A DNA stretch of 18,370 nt, from positions 1-18,370 of the forward strand of contig CAJUMH010000009.1 of assembly GCA_910587145.1 (NCBI GenBank), read 5' to 3'. Made by a program: the position numbers and the translations under genes. Origin of the DNA: an uncultured Ruthenibacterium sp. Its GTDB lineage: Bacteria; Bacillota; Clostridia; Oscillospirales; Ruminococcaceae. Under the pieces are notes generated by a model. The model saw nothing but the letters and a program-made list of their open reading frames with translations. It had not been told where the DNA came from and ran no database searches. Positions 1 to 8,156 of the stretch are shown one piece after another; positions within the stretch are counted from its first letter, which is position 1; each line of letters begins with the position of its first letter.

Positions 1-666
1 CTTCCCCCGCCTCTCCCGGTTTATCCCGGTTTCTCAATTATCCTGTCCCCTTACACCGTCAAGTCGATTTTCCCGGATTATTGGGAGCCGGATATTTTCC
101 CGGATAACCGGGGGGATGTACTGGTGGATGTGGGCGCATACGTGGGTGATTCGATCGCGCAGTACACGCGGGTGTATGGCGCCGGCTACAAGCGCATCTA
201 TGCCTACGAGGTTTCGCCGGATGTTTGCGAAACCATGCGGGCAAATGTGCAAAGGCTGGGCCTGCATGATGTTGTTATCCGCAACAAGGGCGCGGGCGCG
301 CAGCGCGGCGAGCTGTTTTTGAATCGCTCGGCCAGCGACGCCTCGGCCAATCAGCTTTCGGCAGACGCAGGCGCCGGGCAGCGCATCGAGGTGGTGCCGC
401 TGGACGAGGATCTGCCCGAGCCGGTCACCTTTTTAAAGATGGATATCGAGGGCGCGGAGTGGGATACCCTGTTGGGCTGCGAAAAAATCGTCTCGCAGCA
501 AAGCCCCAGGCTGGCCATCTGCGTCTACCATGGGTACGACGACCTCTGGCGCATTCCGGCTTTAATCGAGAGCATGAACCCAAACTATGAAATGTACCTG
601 CGGCACTACGGCGGCAACCTGATCCCCACCGAGTTTGTGCTGCTGTGCCGGCCGCGGAAGAGATGA
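1..666 (+). CDS. FkbM family methyltransferase, 5' truncated by window edge
   Basis: The reading frame is open from base 1 to the TGA at 664-666, so the true start lies upstream of the window. A GTG at 124 falls inside a conserved motif and is unlikely to be the start. Visible motifs are the SAM-binding loop VDVGAYVGDS (around bases 121-150), an acidic strand end YAYEVSP, and the FkbM signature FLKMDIEGAEWDTLLG (around 430-477). Members of this family are SAM-dependent methyltransferases, often O-methylating sugars or polyketides, and are common in glycan and surface-polysaccharide clusters. The gene is followed after 32 bases by a second methyltransferase on the same strand, so the two are probably co-transcribed. 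The fold and family are clear; the substrate cannot be read from the sequence. Confidence 0.88.
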   Translation, partial: LPPPLPVYPGFSIILSPYTVKSIFPDYWEPDIFPDNRGDVLVDVGAYVGDSIAQYTRVYGAGYKRIYAYEVSPDVCETMRANVQRLGLHDVVIRNKGAGAQRGELFLNRSASDASANQLSADAGAGQRIEVVPLDEDLPEPVTFLKMDIEGAEWDTLLGCEKIVSQQSPRLAICVYHGYDDLWRIPALIESMNPNYEMYLRHYGGNLIPTEFVLLCRPRKR

Positions 667-698
667 CTGCCCACAAATAAGAAAGAAGGTGTTGCTCG

Positions 699-2051
699 AT
701 GGCGGACCGGAAGAAACTCGACGTTCCAACCCGGATGTGGAGCCTGTTTGAAACTGTGCGCGAGGGTGCGGAATACTTTGCCGCGCACCCGGAAAACCGG
801 CAGATACGGGCGGATGTTACGGCTGGCCTGCAGGCGCTGTATGCGCATTTGGAGGGAGACGGCCGTATAGGAGAGAGTGGCTCGTCACAGCGCGAGGATG
901 ATGCGGCCGCCATGTTTCGCCTGCTTGTCGAACAGCTGAACAGTGGCCATGCATGGGATGAGGGGTGCGCAGGTCAGCTTGCAAAGGGTGGTGCCTCTCT
1001 GGCCGAGGCACTGTCTCTCCGGATTTCCGAAACCATCCGCACAGACGATTATCTTTCCAGAGAACAGGCCGAACCTCTGTTTGGCTTTTGCGCCGCCGCG
1101 CCACGTACCTGCAAGGCAATTTACCAGCTGATTTTTGAACTGTGCGGAAAAGCGGCCGTCTCGATGCCGCAGGAGTCGTTCGATTGGACAATCCGGGCTT
1201 TGGAAGAACAGCCGGGACTGTTGGGCGGGAAAAATTCACCCCATCCAAACTATGCTTATCAGCCTGCGCCGCAGCGCGTGTTTGAGCGCTGCCCCATCTG
1301 CGGCGGCGCGGGCATACCCTATTACCGGGCGCTGGCTTATCGTATGAATCATTTTGAATACCCGCACCTTCCCGCCAAGCTCTGGATGCAGTGCGGCGGC
1401 TGCGGCAACCTGTACACGTGGAAATACCCCGAAGAACTGCTGACACAGGCCGACCACCCGGCGCTGGTGCAGCCCGACGCATCCCGTGCGCTCACCGCGA
1501 CCCGGCCTGCGAATGCGAGCATGCTGTCCATCTGGTCTGCGATCCTCAACAAGCTGCGCGGGTATACGCCCGGCAAAGACCTGCTGGAGGTGGGCATCGG
1601 TGAAGGCTGCCTGCTGGCGGTGGCGCTGGAGATGGGCTACAAGCCGGACGCGGTGGAGATCGTGCGCCAATCAGCGCAGGAAGTGGCGGACATCCTGCAG
1701 ATTCCCATCTGGAACGGCGATTTCCTGGATTATCACCCCGAAAAGAGGTATTCCGTCATCGTCATGGGGGATGTGATCGAGCACGTCACCGACCCAGAGC
1801 GGGCGCTGCGCAACGCGCACAGCCTGCTGGCCGACGATGGCGTACTCTGGCTTTCTACCCCAAATTTTGCGGGCGGCTTTACCCGGATGCTGAAATTCCG
1901 CGACGCGATGTGGAAGGAGCCGTACCATATCAGCTATTTCAACTTTGACGGCCTGCGCATATTGGCTGAAAAATGTGGCTTTACCGTGCGGGAGTATCAG
2001 GCGAGCATTCGGTATAACGGATCGATGGAGTTGATTCTAACCAAAGTCTAA
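699..2051 (+). CDS. Class I SAM-dependent methyltransferase with central zinc ribbon
   Basis: The product is 450 residues. The ATG is preceded by GAAAGAAGG at 681-689, nine bases upstream. Residues 1-190 form a mostly helical region I do not recognise. Residues 198-235 hold two CxxC knuckles (C198/C201 and C232/C235), a zinc-ribbon arrangement. A Methyltransf_23-like Rossmann domain follows: LLEVGIGEG (295-303) is SAM motif I, GDVIEHVTDPERAL (357-370) is the post-motif region, and LSTPNF (385-390) follows. This architecture resembles methyltransferases that sit next to glycosyltransferases in polysaccharide or flagellar-glycan clusters. The FkbM gene immediately upstream supports a role in modifying a glycan or another small acceptor. 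The acceptor is unknown. Confidence 0.85.
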   Translation: MADRKKLDVPTRMWSLFETVREGAEYFAAHPENRQIRADVTAGLQALYAHLEGDGRIGESGSSQREDDAAAMFRLLVEQLNSGHAWDEGCAGQLAKGGASLAEALSLRISETIRTDDYLSREQAEPLFGFCAAAPRTCKAIYQLIFELCGKAAVSMPQESFDWTIRALEEQPGLLGGKNSPHPNYAYQPAPQRVFERCPICGGAGIPYYRALAYRMNHFEYPHLPAKLWMQCGGCGNLYTWKYPEELLTQADHPALVQPDASRALTATRPANASMLSIWSAILNKLRGYTPGKDLLEVGIGEGCLLAVALEMGYKPDAVEIVRQSAQEVADILQIPIWNGDFLDYHPEKRYSVIVMGDVIEHVTDPERALRNAHSLLADDGVLWLSTPNFAGGFTRMLKFRDAMWKEPYHISYFNFDGLRILAEKCGFTVREYQASIRYNGSMELILTKV

Positions 2052-2206
2052 CGGCGTTTTGCCATTTTGTCTGACCGGCAGTTTTCGTACACGCCCTCCA
2101 GCCATTCCCGATTTGAGCACCGCACCGTTTTTTCTTACCGCCTTTTGCGGCGGTCGGAGCCGTAGCCGCCGATGCCTACGGTACAGCGCAAGGTCTCTCC
2201 CTTCAT
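2048..2206 (-). other. Stop-interrupted small ORF pair or remnant of a dispersed sequence
   Basis: On the minus strand an ATG at 2206 opens a 23-residue ORF (MKGETLRCTVGIGGYGSDRR followed by KRR) ending at TAA 2135-2137. The same frame continues directly with 28 protein-like residues (EKTVRCSNREWLEGVYENCR, then SDKMAKRR) to a TAG at 2048-2050, which overlaps the last codon and stop of the convergent methyltransferase gene. There is no well-spaced Shine-Dalgarno: the nearest GGAGAG is 17 bases before the ATG. I do not recognise the protein. It could be a degenerate gene tail, a repeated intergenic element that happens to read through, or noncoding sequence. Confidence 0.3.
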
Positions 2207-2299
2207 AAAAGGCCGAAAAGGTTCTCTCCGTTTCTCCGGCACAGCTGCGGCCGGAGAGGGCTATTGCGCAGCGAGTGCTTTTTCGGCTGCGCGAATATC

Positions 2300-2328
2300 A
2301 TTTTACCACATCGGTCTGCGGGCGGCAA
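2300..2328 (-). promoter_or_regulatory. Candidate sigma-A promoter, minus strand
   Basis: TTGCCG (2328-2323) and TAAAAT (2305-2300) are separated by exactly 17 bases. A transcript would start near 2293 and run through the small ORF pair at 2206-2048. Its leader would contain the inverted pair CTCTCCG/CGGAGAG. This is a sequence match only. Confidence 0.35.
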
Positions 2329-2414
2329 GGCTGTCCCGCAGCCGGTCGCAGCAGCAAAGATGAATATAGTATTGCGAACTGTGAGCACCCCGGAATCCGC
2401 CGCAAAACAGCAGA

Positions 2415-2466
2415 CCGGCGCCCCCGTTTGGCTTGATGAAGCTGCCGCGGGGAGCGCCGGTTTTTT
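2415..2466 (+). terminator. Intrinsic terminator, plus strand
   Basis: CCGGCGCCCCCG (2415-2426) pairs with CGGGGAGCGCCGG (ending 2460) through one bulged A. A small inner hairpin GCTT-GATG-AAGC (2431-2442) sits in the loop, and TTTTTT follows at 2461-2466. It should end transcripts from the two methyltransferase genes, about 365 bases after the last stop codon. Confidence 0.75.
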
Positions 2467-2477
2467 GTGTGTTTTTG

Positions 2478-2495
2478 AAAAAGCCGCTTTGCGGC
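2478..2495 (-). terminator. Intrinsic terminator of the permease genes, minus strand
   Basis: Read on the minus strand, GCCGC-AAA-GCGGC is followed by TTTTT (plus-strand A tract 2478-2482). It lies 12 bases beyond the stop codon of the last permease gene. The 5-bp stem is short but GC-rich and well placed. Confidence 0.6.
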
Positions 2496-2507
2496 GGATC
2501 CGAGCGC

Positions 2508-3401
2508 TTATCCCTTCACGGCGCCCGCCGTAAGGCCGGTGATAAACTGCCGGTTTGCCAGCAGGTACACAATCAGGATCGGGATCAGCGCAATGGACGC
2601 GCCCGCCGTCATAATGTGCCATTCGGCCGCCGCGTTTGCCGAATAGCGCAGGTTTGCCACCGCCACGCTCAGCGTTTTCAGGCCGGGGTTCGACATGGTG
2701 AACACCTGCGCCGTTACAAACTCATTCCACGCGGCCCGGAACGCGAACAGCGCGATGACGCCGAGGATGGGCTTGATGGCCGGAACAATGATCTGCCAGA
2801 ACACGCGGAACGTACCCGCGCCGTCGATGATCGCGGCCTCGTCCAGCTCCTTGGGCACGCTGCGCACAAAGCCGGATACCATAAAGATATTGGCCGCCTG
2901 GCCGCCCGTCAGCAGCAGCGCAAGGCCCACCATATTGCTCGTAAGGCCCAGCGCGTGCAGCAGGCTGTACAGCGGGTACAGCGCCACCGAGCCGACAGAG
3001 ATGAACATGCTGCACAGATATGCCGCGGTGAGCAGCTTTTTTCCGGGAAAATCGCGCCGCGCGATCACATAGGCCGCCATCGAGGCGGTGAACAGGGTAA
3101 ACGCCACCGTCAGCAAAGCCAGCACGACGCTGTTGACGGTATATTTTCCAAAATCCAGCTGACGGAACGCGTAGACGTAGTTTTCAAACTGCCACTCCTG
3201 CGGAAAAATGCCGCCGCCGAGCGTGAGCTCCGCGTTTGTTTTGAACGAGCCGAGCAGGGTATAGATTACGGGATACAGCGTAAAAACGCACATGAGCCCA
3301 ACGAAGATCCACTTCAGGATGCGGCCGACCAGCGCGATTACCGCGTCCCGGCGCTCGCCGGGGCGCATGTCGCTCCAGCGCAGCCGATGAGTTTTTTTCA
3401 T
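2508..3401 (-). CDS. Carbohydrate ABC transporter permease, MalG/UgpE type
   Basis: The product is 297 residues, the usual length for the MalG-type subunit. It has about six membrane segments, the first near residues 28-50. The cytoplasmic EAA loop, which docks the ATPase, is ELDEAAIIDGAG (185-196) continuing to IIVPAIKP (204-211). The start is supported by AAGGAGGG in the 13-base gap behind the upstream permease, overlapping that gene's TAA stop. It forms the membrane channel with that permease for import of a sugar or oligosaccharide delivered by the lipoprotein encoded at 8212-9654. It is the last gene of the minus-strand locus, followed by a terminator. The substrate is not determinable from sequence. 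Confidence 0.93.
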   Translation of the reverse strand: MKKTHRLRWSDMRPGERRDAVIALVGRILKWIFVGLMCVFTLYPVIYTLLGSFKTNAELTLGGGIFPQEWQFENYVYAFRQLDFGKYTVNSVVLALLTVAFTLFTASMAAYVIARRDFPGKKLLTAAYLCSMFISVGSVALYPLYSLLHALGLTSNMVGLALLLTGGQAANIFMVSGFVRSVPKELDEAAIIDGAGTFRVFWQIIVPAIKPILGVIALFAFRAAWNEFVTAQVFTMSNPGLKTLSVAVANLRYSANAAAEWHIMTAGASIALIPILIVYLLANRQFITGLTAGAVKG

Positions 3402-3414
3402 ATGGCGTCCCTCC

Positions 3415-4347
3415 TTATTCGCCTGTCACCTTGTCCAGCCGGCTGCCGATGATCAGATACAAACCGGTGACAAGGCCGATGATGCACGCGGCCACAAGGC
3501 TTACCGCGGCGCCGTAGCCAAACTCCTGCGTAACGGTGGAGCCGGCAGAGATGGGGAAGAACAGCTGGTAGATATACAGGAACATCACGTTCGTTCTGCC
3601 CATCGGGCCGCCCTCTGTCAGCACCATGATGCTCTGCATATCCATAAAGGAGATTACAAGCGCCAGCATCAGGATCATCTTCAGCACCGGGGCCAGCAGT
3701 GGAAGCGTGATGCGAAACAGCGTCTGCGCGCCGTTTGCGCCGTCCAGCTTCGCGCTTTCGTACACGTCGGTGGAGATCCCCGTGAGGCCGGCGATAAAAT
3801 AAACCATATAGTTGCCCACGCCGCCCCAGACGGCTAAAATAATCACCGTCAGCATCGCGTGCTGCACGCCCAGCCAGTTCACGTTTTCGTCAATGACGCC
3901 CAGCCACATCAGAAAGCGGTTCACCTCGCCGTTATACGTATTGAACAGCAGGTAGAAGATCAGCGCCATCACCGCGCTCGACATAATGGTGGGCGTGAAA
4001 ATAATCGATTGGCTCACCGCGTTGATGTGCGTATTTTTGCTGAGAAGAAACGCCAGCATAAACGCGATGGGCAGCGTCAGCACCAGCTTGCCGCCCACAT
4101 ACACCATTGTGTTTTTTACGGCGTCCCAGAATACGGGGTCGCGTGTGAAGACGCGCACAAAATTATCCAGGCCCACAAATTTTGCCTCGCCGTAGCCGCG
4201 GTAATCGTACAGCATGTAGCGCAGCGCCCACAAAATGGGGTATACCGTAAACACGGCAAACATAACAAGATTTGGCAGCAGCATCAGATAAGAGGTGCGT
4301 TCGCGCACAACATGCTGCCAGAGATGCCTTTTTCCCTTGGCGGACAT
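3415..4347 (-). CDS. Sugar ABC transporter permease, MalF/UgpA type
   Basis: The product is 310 residues with about six membrane segments, the first near residues 20-42. The EAA motif YESAKLDGANGAQTLFRITLP lies at 196-216, where a MalF/UgpA-type permease carries it. The start is supported by AAAAGGGAG (4363-4355), seven bases before the ATG. The gene lies 245 bases downstream of the response regulator gene and 13 bases upstream of its partner permease. The gap ahead of it carries a candidate promoter with an inverted repeat, so the permeases may be transcribed separately from the regulators. No ATP-binding subunit is encoded in the window, as in many Firmicute carbohydrate importers that share one MsmK/UgpC-like ATPase. 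Confidence 0.93.
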   Translation of the reverse strand: MSAKGKRHLWQHVVRERTSYLMLLPNLVMFAVFTVYPILWALRYMLYDYRGYGEAKFVGLDNFVRVFTRDPVFWDAVKNTMVYVGGKLVLTLPIAFMLAFLLSKNTHINAVSQSIIFTPTIMSSAVMALIFYLLFNTYNGEVNRFLMWLGVIDENVNWLGVQHAMLTVIILAVWGGVGNYMVYFIAGLTGISTDVYESAKLDGANGAQTLFRITLPLLAPVLKMILMLALVISFMDMQSIMVLTEGGPMGRTNVMFLYIYQLFFPISAGSTVTQEFGYGAAVSLVAACIIGLVTGLYLIIGSRLDKVTGE

Positions 4348-4454
4348 ATGCTCACTCCCTTTTGATTTGATCTTGCGATCCGATGACGGCCAAGGGCGGA
4401 AAAACGGCAGCTTCCGGCCCGGCCTTTTTGCCCCGTTTTCGGGATCTTGTAATT

Positions 4455-4482
4455 ATTATAGCGCCATGCCGCGCCCGGCATG
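4455..4482 (-). promoter_or_regulatory. Candidate permease promoter with abutting inverted repeat (operator)
   Basis: On the minus strand the inverted repeat CATGCCG-GGCG-CGGCATG (4482-4465, perfect 7-bp arms) is followed four bases later by a perfect TATAAT (4460-4455). The repeat occupies the place of the spacer and -35, and no good -35 hexamer is visible at 16-18 bases. This suggests an activator-dependent or repressor-controlled promoter for the two permease genes. No T tract follows, so it is unlikely to be a terminator. Confidence 0.5.
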
Positions 4483-4538
4483 GAGAAAAAAACGCAAAAG
4501 CAATGTCGAAAATTCAATGATTTTTTCGCGCGTTCCCC

Positions 4539-4588
4539 GCGGCTTGCGGCAAAGCCCCCGTTTGCGGCTTGCGGCAAAGCCCCCGTTT
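4539..4588. repeat. 25-bp tandem repeat, two perfect copies
   Basis: The unit GCGGCTTGCGGCAAAGCCCCCGTTT is given here by position: copy one 4539-4563, copy two 4564-4588, identical over 25 bases, with a third partial start GCGGCT at 4589. It lies just after the response regulator stop codon. Each copy holds a small GGCTT/AAGCC hairpin. It looks like a replication-slippage duplication of intergenic sequence. Confidence 0.8.
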
Positions 4589-4592
4589 GCGG

Positions 4593-6194
4593 CTATGGCA
4601 AAATTTCTTCCTGCGGCGGCACAGCTTCTCCCTGCGCAAGAGAGAGTTGGTACTCGCTGGGCGTCATATGGTAAAACTTTTTAAAGCAGACAGAAAAATA
4701 CCGCGAATCGGCATAGCCCGTCTGCTCGGCTACATCGTAGATGCGCGCGTCCGGATTGCCCAGCAGCAGCCTTGCGTGCCGCATGCGCCGGGCCGTGAGA
4801 TATTCGGTGAAGGTCTGCCCCGTTTCCTGCTTGAACAGCTGCCGCAGATAATTGGGGCTGATGAACAGCGTGCCCGCCACATCGTTCAGCGAAAAACCGA
4901 TATCCGAAAGGTGCGCCTCGATCACCTCGTTCACGCGCTCGGTGAGGGTGCGGCGCGCCGGGCTATCCTCCGCGCGCCGCAGCCACCACAGCGAGACAAA
5001 ATTTTCAAAGCAGGTCCGCAGCTCGTCCAAACTGGCCGAGTTCATGATCTCCGTTTGAAAATTGGTAAATTCATAATAGCTCATGGAGTATTCCGGCTGC
5101 GGCTTTTCCAGAATGGCGTAGCACAGGCGCAGCACGCACATGCGCAAAAACACCGCGTCGCAGATCTCCTGCTGGGCAAACCACTGGAACAACGCCGCGC
5201 AGTTTTGGGCGAACGCCGTTCGGTTTTCGCACCAGACGGCGGCGGGAATGTCCCGCGCCAGCTGGACGGGCAGCTCCGGGCAGGGCAGCAGCTTGCTGGC
5301 CAGCACGTCCTCGTAGGAGGTTACGGGCGGCGCCTGCTCCGGAAAGGCGTAGTTCAGCGCCTGCAGGCACTGCTGATACGAGACGCTCAATTTTTCCGGG
5401 CTGTGTGCTACACATCCCACAAAAAAGCGGCAGCTGATGCCCTCTGTGCGCCTGCAGAATACGGCAATGGACGTGAGCGTATGGCTGAGCATGAGGAACA
5501 TGCCGGGTTCCTGCCTTCGCGGCACACATACAACAATGGCCTGGCGCAGCGGCGCGCCAACGCGCAGCAGCACGGTTTGCGCCGCGCCGTACAGGCGCTG
5601 CTCCAGCAGACGCTCCAAAAGGCCGCTCCGGTCGTCCAAACCTTCGCAGAGCACACAGCAGCAGCTGCTTTCTTCCCGGATGAGGGCGCCGCATGCCGCG
5701 CTGACGGCCGGAAGCTCCCCGCCCAGAAGCGCGGCGGAAAAAAAGCCCTGCAGTTCCAGCGCGCTGCTGCGCTGTACGCCGGCGCGCAGCGTTTCTGCCT
5801 GCGTCCAGCGCAGCGCCTGCGCGTCCAATTCCGCCGCAAAGCGGTCCAGCGCGGCGATCAGCTTGGCGGTATCGAGCGGCTTGAGCAGATAATCGCCCAC
5901 GCCGATGCGCAGCGCCTGAACGGCGTATTCAAACTGATCGTAGCCGCTCAGCACCAGCAGCTTTGCCTCGGGCAGAATACTGGAAAGGCTTTCCAGAAAA
6001 TCCAATCCGTTCATGTGCGGCATGGCAATATCCGTCAGCACCGCGTCGGGCAGCGTCTCGCGCGCCAGCGCCAGCGCCTCCCGCCCGTCGCGCGCCAGCG
6101 CCGCGATCTCCCAGCCGGGGCAGCTGCGCCGCACAAAATCGGCCACACCCTCGCGGATACTCTCCTCGTCATCCGCGATCAACAGGCGATACAT
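4593..6194 (-). CDS. Response regulator with AraC-type DNA-binding domain (YesN type)
   Basis: The product is 533 residues. The receiver domain spans residues 1-120: acidic pocket D8/D9, phosphoacceptor D55 in VLTDIAMPHMNG, S83 and K105 in LLKPLD. A long middle region (about 120-420) of YesN type follows, with no motif I can name. Two helix-turn-helix units form an AraC/XylS domain at about 425-525 (for example FSLNDVAGTLFISPNYLRQL and IYDVAEQTGYADSRYFSVCF). The start has GAGGTGG six bases upstream and overlaps the kinase 3' end by 26 bases, so the pair is translationally coupled. YesN-type regulators usually activate adjacent carbohydrate uptake genes when phosphorylated. Likely targets are the permease promoter near 4455 and the direct repeats near 12050. 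Confidence 0.93.
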   Translation of the reverse strand: MYRLLIADDEESIREGVADFVRRSCPGWEIAALARDGREALALARETLPDAVLTDIAMPHMNGLDFLESLSSILPEAKLLVLSGYDQFEYAVQALRIGVGDYLLKPLDTAKLIAALDRFAAELDAQALRWTQAETLRAGVQRSSALELQGFFSAALLGGELPAVSAACGALIREESSCCCVLCEGLDDRSGLLERLLEQRLYGAAQTVLLRVGAPLRQAIVVCVPRRQEPGMFLMLSHTLTSIAVFCRRTEGISCRFFVGCVAHSPEKLSVSYQQCLQALNYAFPEQAPPVTSYEDVLASKLLPCPELPVQLARDIPAAVWCENRTAFAQNCAALFQWFAQQEICDAVFLRMCVLRLCYAILEKPQPEYSMSYYEFTNFQTEIMNSASLDELRTCFENFVSLWWLRRAEDSPARRTLTERVNEVIEAHLSDIGFSLNDVAGTLFISPNYLRQLFKQETGQTFTEYLTARRMRHARLLLGNPDARIYDVAEQTGYADSRYFSVCFKKFYHMTPSEYQLSLAQGEAVPPQEEILP

Positions 6195-8019
6195 ATTGCT
6201 CCACCTCGCTTTGTGTAATGCAGGGCAGCCGCAGTATGGCCCTGGTGCCCTGCCCGTACACGCTCTCCAGCGTTACGCCATACTGCACGCCAAAATACAG
6301 CCGGATGCGCTCGTTGACATTGAAGATACCATATCCCTCCCGGTTGACGGAAAGCCCGCGCGCAAGATCGGCCTGCAGCATCTTCAGCCGGCCGGGCGCA
6401 ATGCCGGAGCCGTTGTCCGCAACGCACAGCTCCACGCTGTGCTCCGTGCGGCGCCCGGTAATACGGATCACGCCCGGGCGCTCGCCTTCCTTCACGCCGT
6501 GGTAGATGGCGTTTTCCACCAGCGGCTGCAGGATCAGCTTTACGGTATACAGCTCCAGCAGCTGCGGCTCGATCTCGATCGTGTAGCTTAGCCGATCGCC
6601 GTAGCGAAGCTTTTGGATCTGCAGATAGCTTTCGACATGCAGCGTTTCCTGTTCGAGCGAGATCAGCTCCCGGCCGCGGCTGAGCCCAATGCGGAACAGC
6701 GTTGCCAGCGCCGTTGTCATGCGGCTGATGTCCTCCGCTCCGGCGCGCTCTGCCTTCCAGCGGATGGAATCCAGCGTGTTATACAGGAAATGCGGATTGA
6801 TCTGCGCCTGAAGCGCCTGCAGTTCGGCGTGGCGCTTTAGCTGCTGTTCCAGGAGCAGGCGCTTTTTTCCCTCCTGCAGCTGGCTGATATAAAGCTCCTG
6901 CTCTTTGATGAGCCCGTGAATGCGCTCCAGCATGCTGTTAAAGCTGCGCGCCAGATCTCCCACCTCGTTGCGGTACGGGTAATCAAAGCCCTGCATCCCG
7001 CCGCGCGTTTCGAGGCCGCTCATGTGCCGCGCAAGGAGAGAAAGCGGCTGTGTAATGCTGTGCACGATGCGTGTGAGCGCAAGCAAAAGCACCAGCACCG
7101 CGCAGAGGCTTGCCGCAAGGAACACAAGCTGAAACGAGCGCAGCTGCCGGGCAAGCTGTGTTTTGGACTGCAGATAAACCAGCTGCCACGGCGCGTTTGT
7201 CAGCGCGCAGTGCGCCGTGAGGTATTGCTCGCCCCCGTAGTCCCATTCGGTAAAGTCCGCGTCCAGCGCGGCGCGCAGCGCCGTCTCGCTCTGCGCCAGC
7301 GCCAGTGCCGCCCTGCGCCAGGTTTGCATCACCGGGCGCCCGGCGGCGTCCACCAGCAGGATATCGGAGCCGTCGTCCGGCAAAATGTCCTGCAGATACT
7401 GCGTCAGGCGCTGCTGGTCGATGTTGGCCAGCAGCACGCAGTCTCCCTCGTATCCGGGTACGGAAAAACGGTAGGCTACCGGCACAACGGCACGGTGTGT
7501 GATAAAAATCTCGTCGCGCTGGGCCTCGCCCCAGAGAACGATCTCTTCGCTTTGCAGCGCCGCACGCCCCGGCGCGGACGTCTCGAACCGATAGCCCTGC
7601 TCGGCGGAAATGCCCATGTCGGTAAAGCTGCCCTCCGGTGTGTACAGATACATCGAGCTGATGAGCGGTTCCGTTGCCTTGTGCAGCGAGAGGGGCGCAG
7701 AGAGCAGCGTCATGGCCACGCCGCGCGCCGACGGCCTGCCGCTGAGCAGATACTCCGTCAGCACCCCGTCGAACGCGGAATCCAGCCGGATATAGAACAG
7801 CCGCTCCACAATATTGCGCAGCTTTGCCTCCATATACGTCTGCGCCTGTGTCAGCGTTACGTTTGCCTGGGCGCGCGATTGCCGGCTTGCATATTCGGCC
7901 ACATACGTGTACAGCAGCCCCTGGCAGACGCACAGCACCGCGAGCAGCACGGCGGACGAAAGCACGGCAAGCTTTGCCCGCAGGCTGAAGTTGTGATAAG
8001 CCGTCCGAAGGCGTTTCAT
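6169..8019 (-). CDS. Sensor histidine kinase, YesM type
   Basis: The product is 616 residues from the ATG at 8019, chosen because GGGAGGG lies five bases before it. An in-frame ATG at 8211 would add 64 basic, low-complexity residues, run across a terminator hairpin and lack a ribosome site. Domains: TM1 about 16-39, a large extracellular dCache-like sensor region about 40-290, TM2 about 294-319, HAMP about 312-373, a His_kinase box with H410 in QINPHFLYNTLDSI, then HATPase with N503 in VENAIYHG, the DNGSGIAPG loop at 535 and GYGIFNVNERI. This is the LytS/YesM class. It should autophosphorylate and pass phosphate to D55 of the overlapping regulator. The neighbouring binding protein suggests it responds to a carbohydrate, directly or through the loaded lipoprotein. 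Confidence 0.93.
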   Translation of the reverse strand: MKRLRTAYHNFSLRAKLAVLSSAVLLAVLCVCQGLLYTYVAEYASRQSRAQANVTLTQAQTYMEAKLRNIVERLFYIRLDSAFDGVLTEYLLSGRPSARGVAMTLLSAPLSLHKATEPLISSMYLYTPEGSFTDMGISAEQGYRFETSAPGRAALQSEEIVLWGEAQRDEIFITHRAVVPVAYRFSVPGYEGDCVLLANIDQQRLTQYLQDILPDDGSDILLVDAAGRPVMQTWRRAALALAQSETALRAALDADFTEWDYGGEQYLTAHCALTNAPWQLVYLQSKTQLARQLRSFQLVFLAASLCAVLVLLLALTRIVHSITQPLSLLARHMSGLETRGGMQGFDYPYRNEVGDLARSFNSMLERIHGLIKEQELYISQLQEGKKRLLLEQQLKRHAELQALQAQINPHFLYNTLDSIRWKAERAGAEDISRMTTALATLFRIGLSRGRELISLEQETLHVESYLQIQKLRYGDRLSYTIEIEPQLLELYTVKLILQPLVENAIYHGVKEGERPGVIRITGRRTEHSVELCVADNGSGIAPGRLKMLQADLARGLSVNREGYGIFNVNERIRLYFGVQYGVTLESVYGQGTRAILRLPCITQSEVEQYVSPVDRG

Positions 8020-8117
8020 TGGATCCCTCCCCATGCAGATACAGCGCTTTCTGCGTGGCCGGCGCGCCGGCAGGCGGTTCGGGCGCAGGGCGCGCAAGGG
8101 TTTGACGTCGGATATAT

Positions 8118-8152
8118 TTTGCCCGCACGGCAAAGGCCACTGCGCGGGCAAA
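8118..8152 (-). repeat. Second intercistronic stem-loop between binding protein and kinase genes
   Basis: TTTGCCCGC (8118-8126) and GCGGGCAAA (8144-8152) are perfect 9-bp inverted arms around a 17-base loop. No T tract follows on either strand. It follows the terminator-like hairpin at 8158-8198 and may protect the 3' end of the binding-protein mRNA. Confidence 0.5.
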
Positions 8153-8156
8153 GCGG

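Noticed and set aside
124..666. GTG at 124 as a genuine FkbM start
   Set aside because: It falls inside the SAM motif and the frame is open to the window edge, so the gene is simply cut off.
2433..3452. Long plus-strand ORF opposite the permease gene
   Set aside because: Rich in Arg, His and Gln with no recognisable domain; it mirrors a clear MalG-type permease on the minus strand and has no ribosome site.
4569..6218. 549-codon plus-strand ORF opposite the response regulator
   Set aside because: An antisense artefact of GC-rich third positions; the minus strand encodes a complete receiver plus AraC domain.
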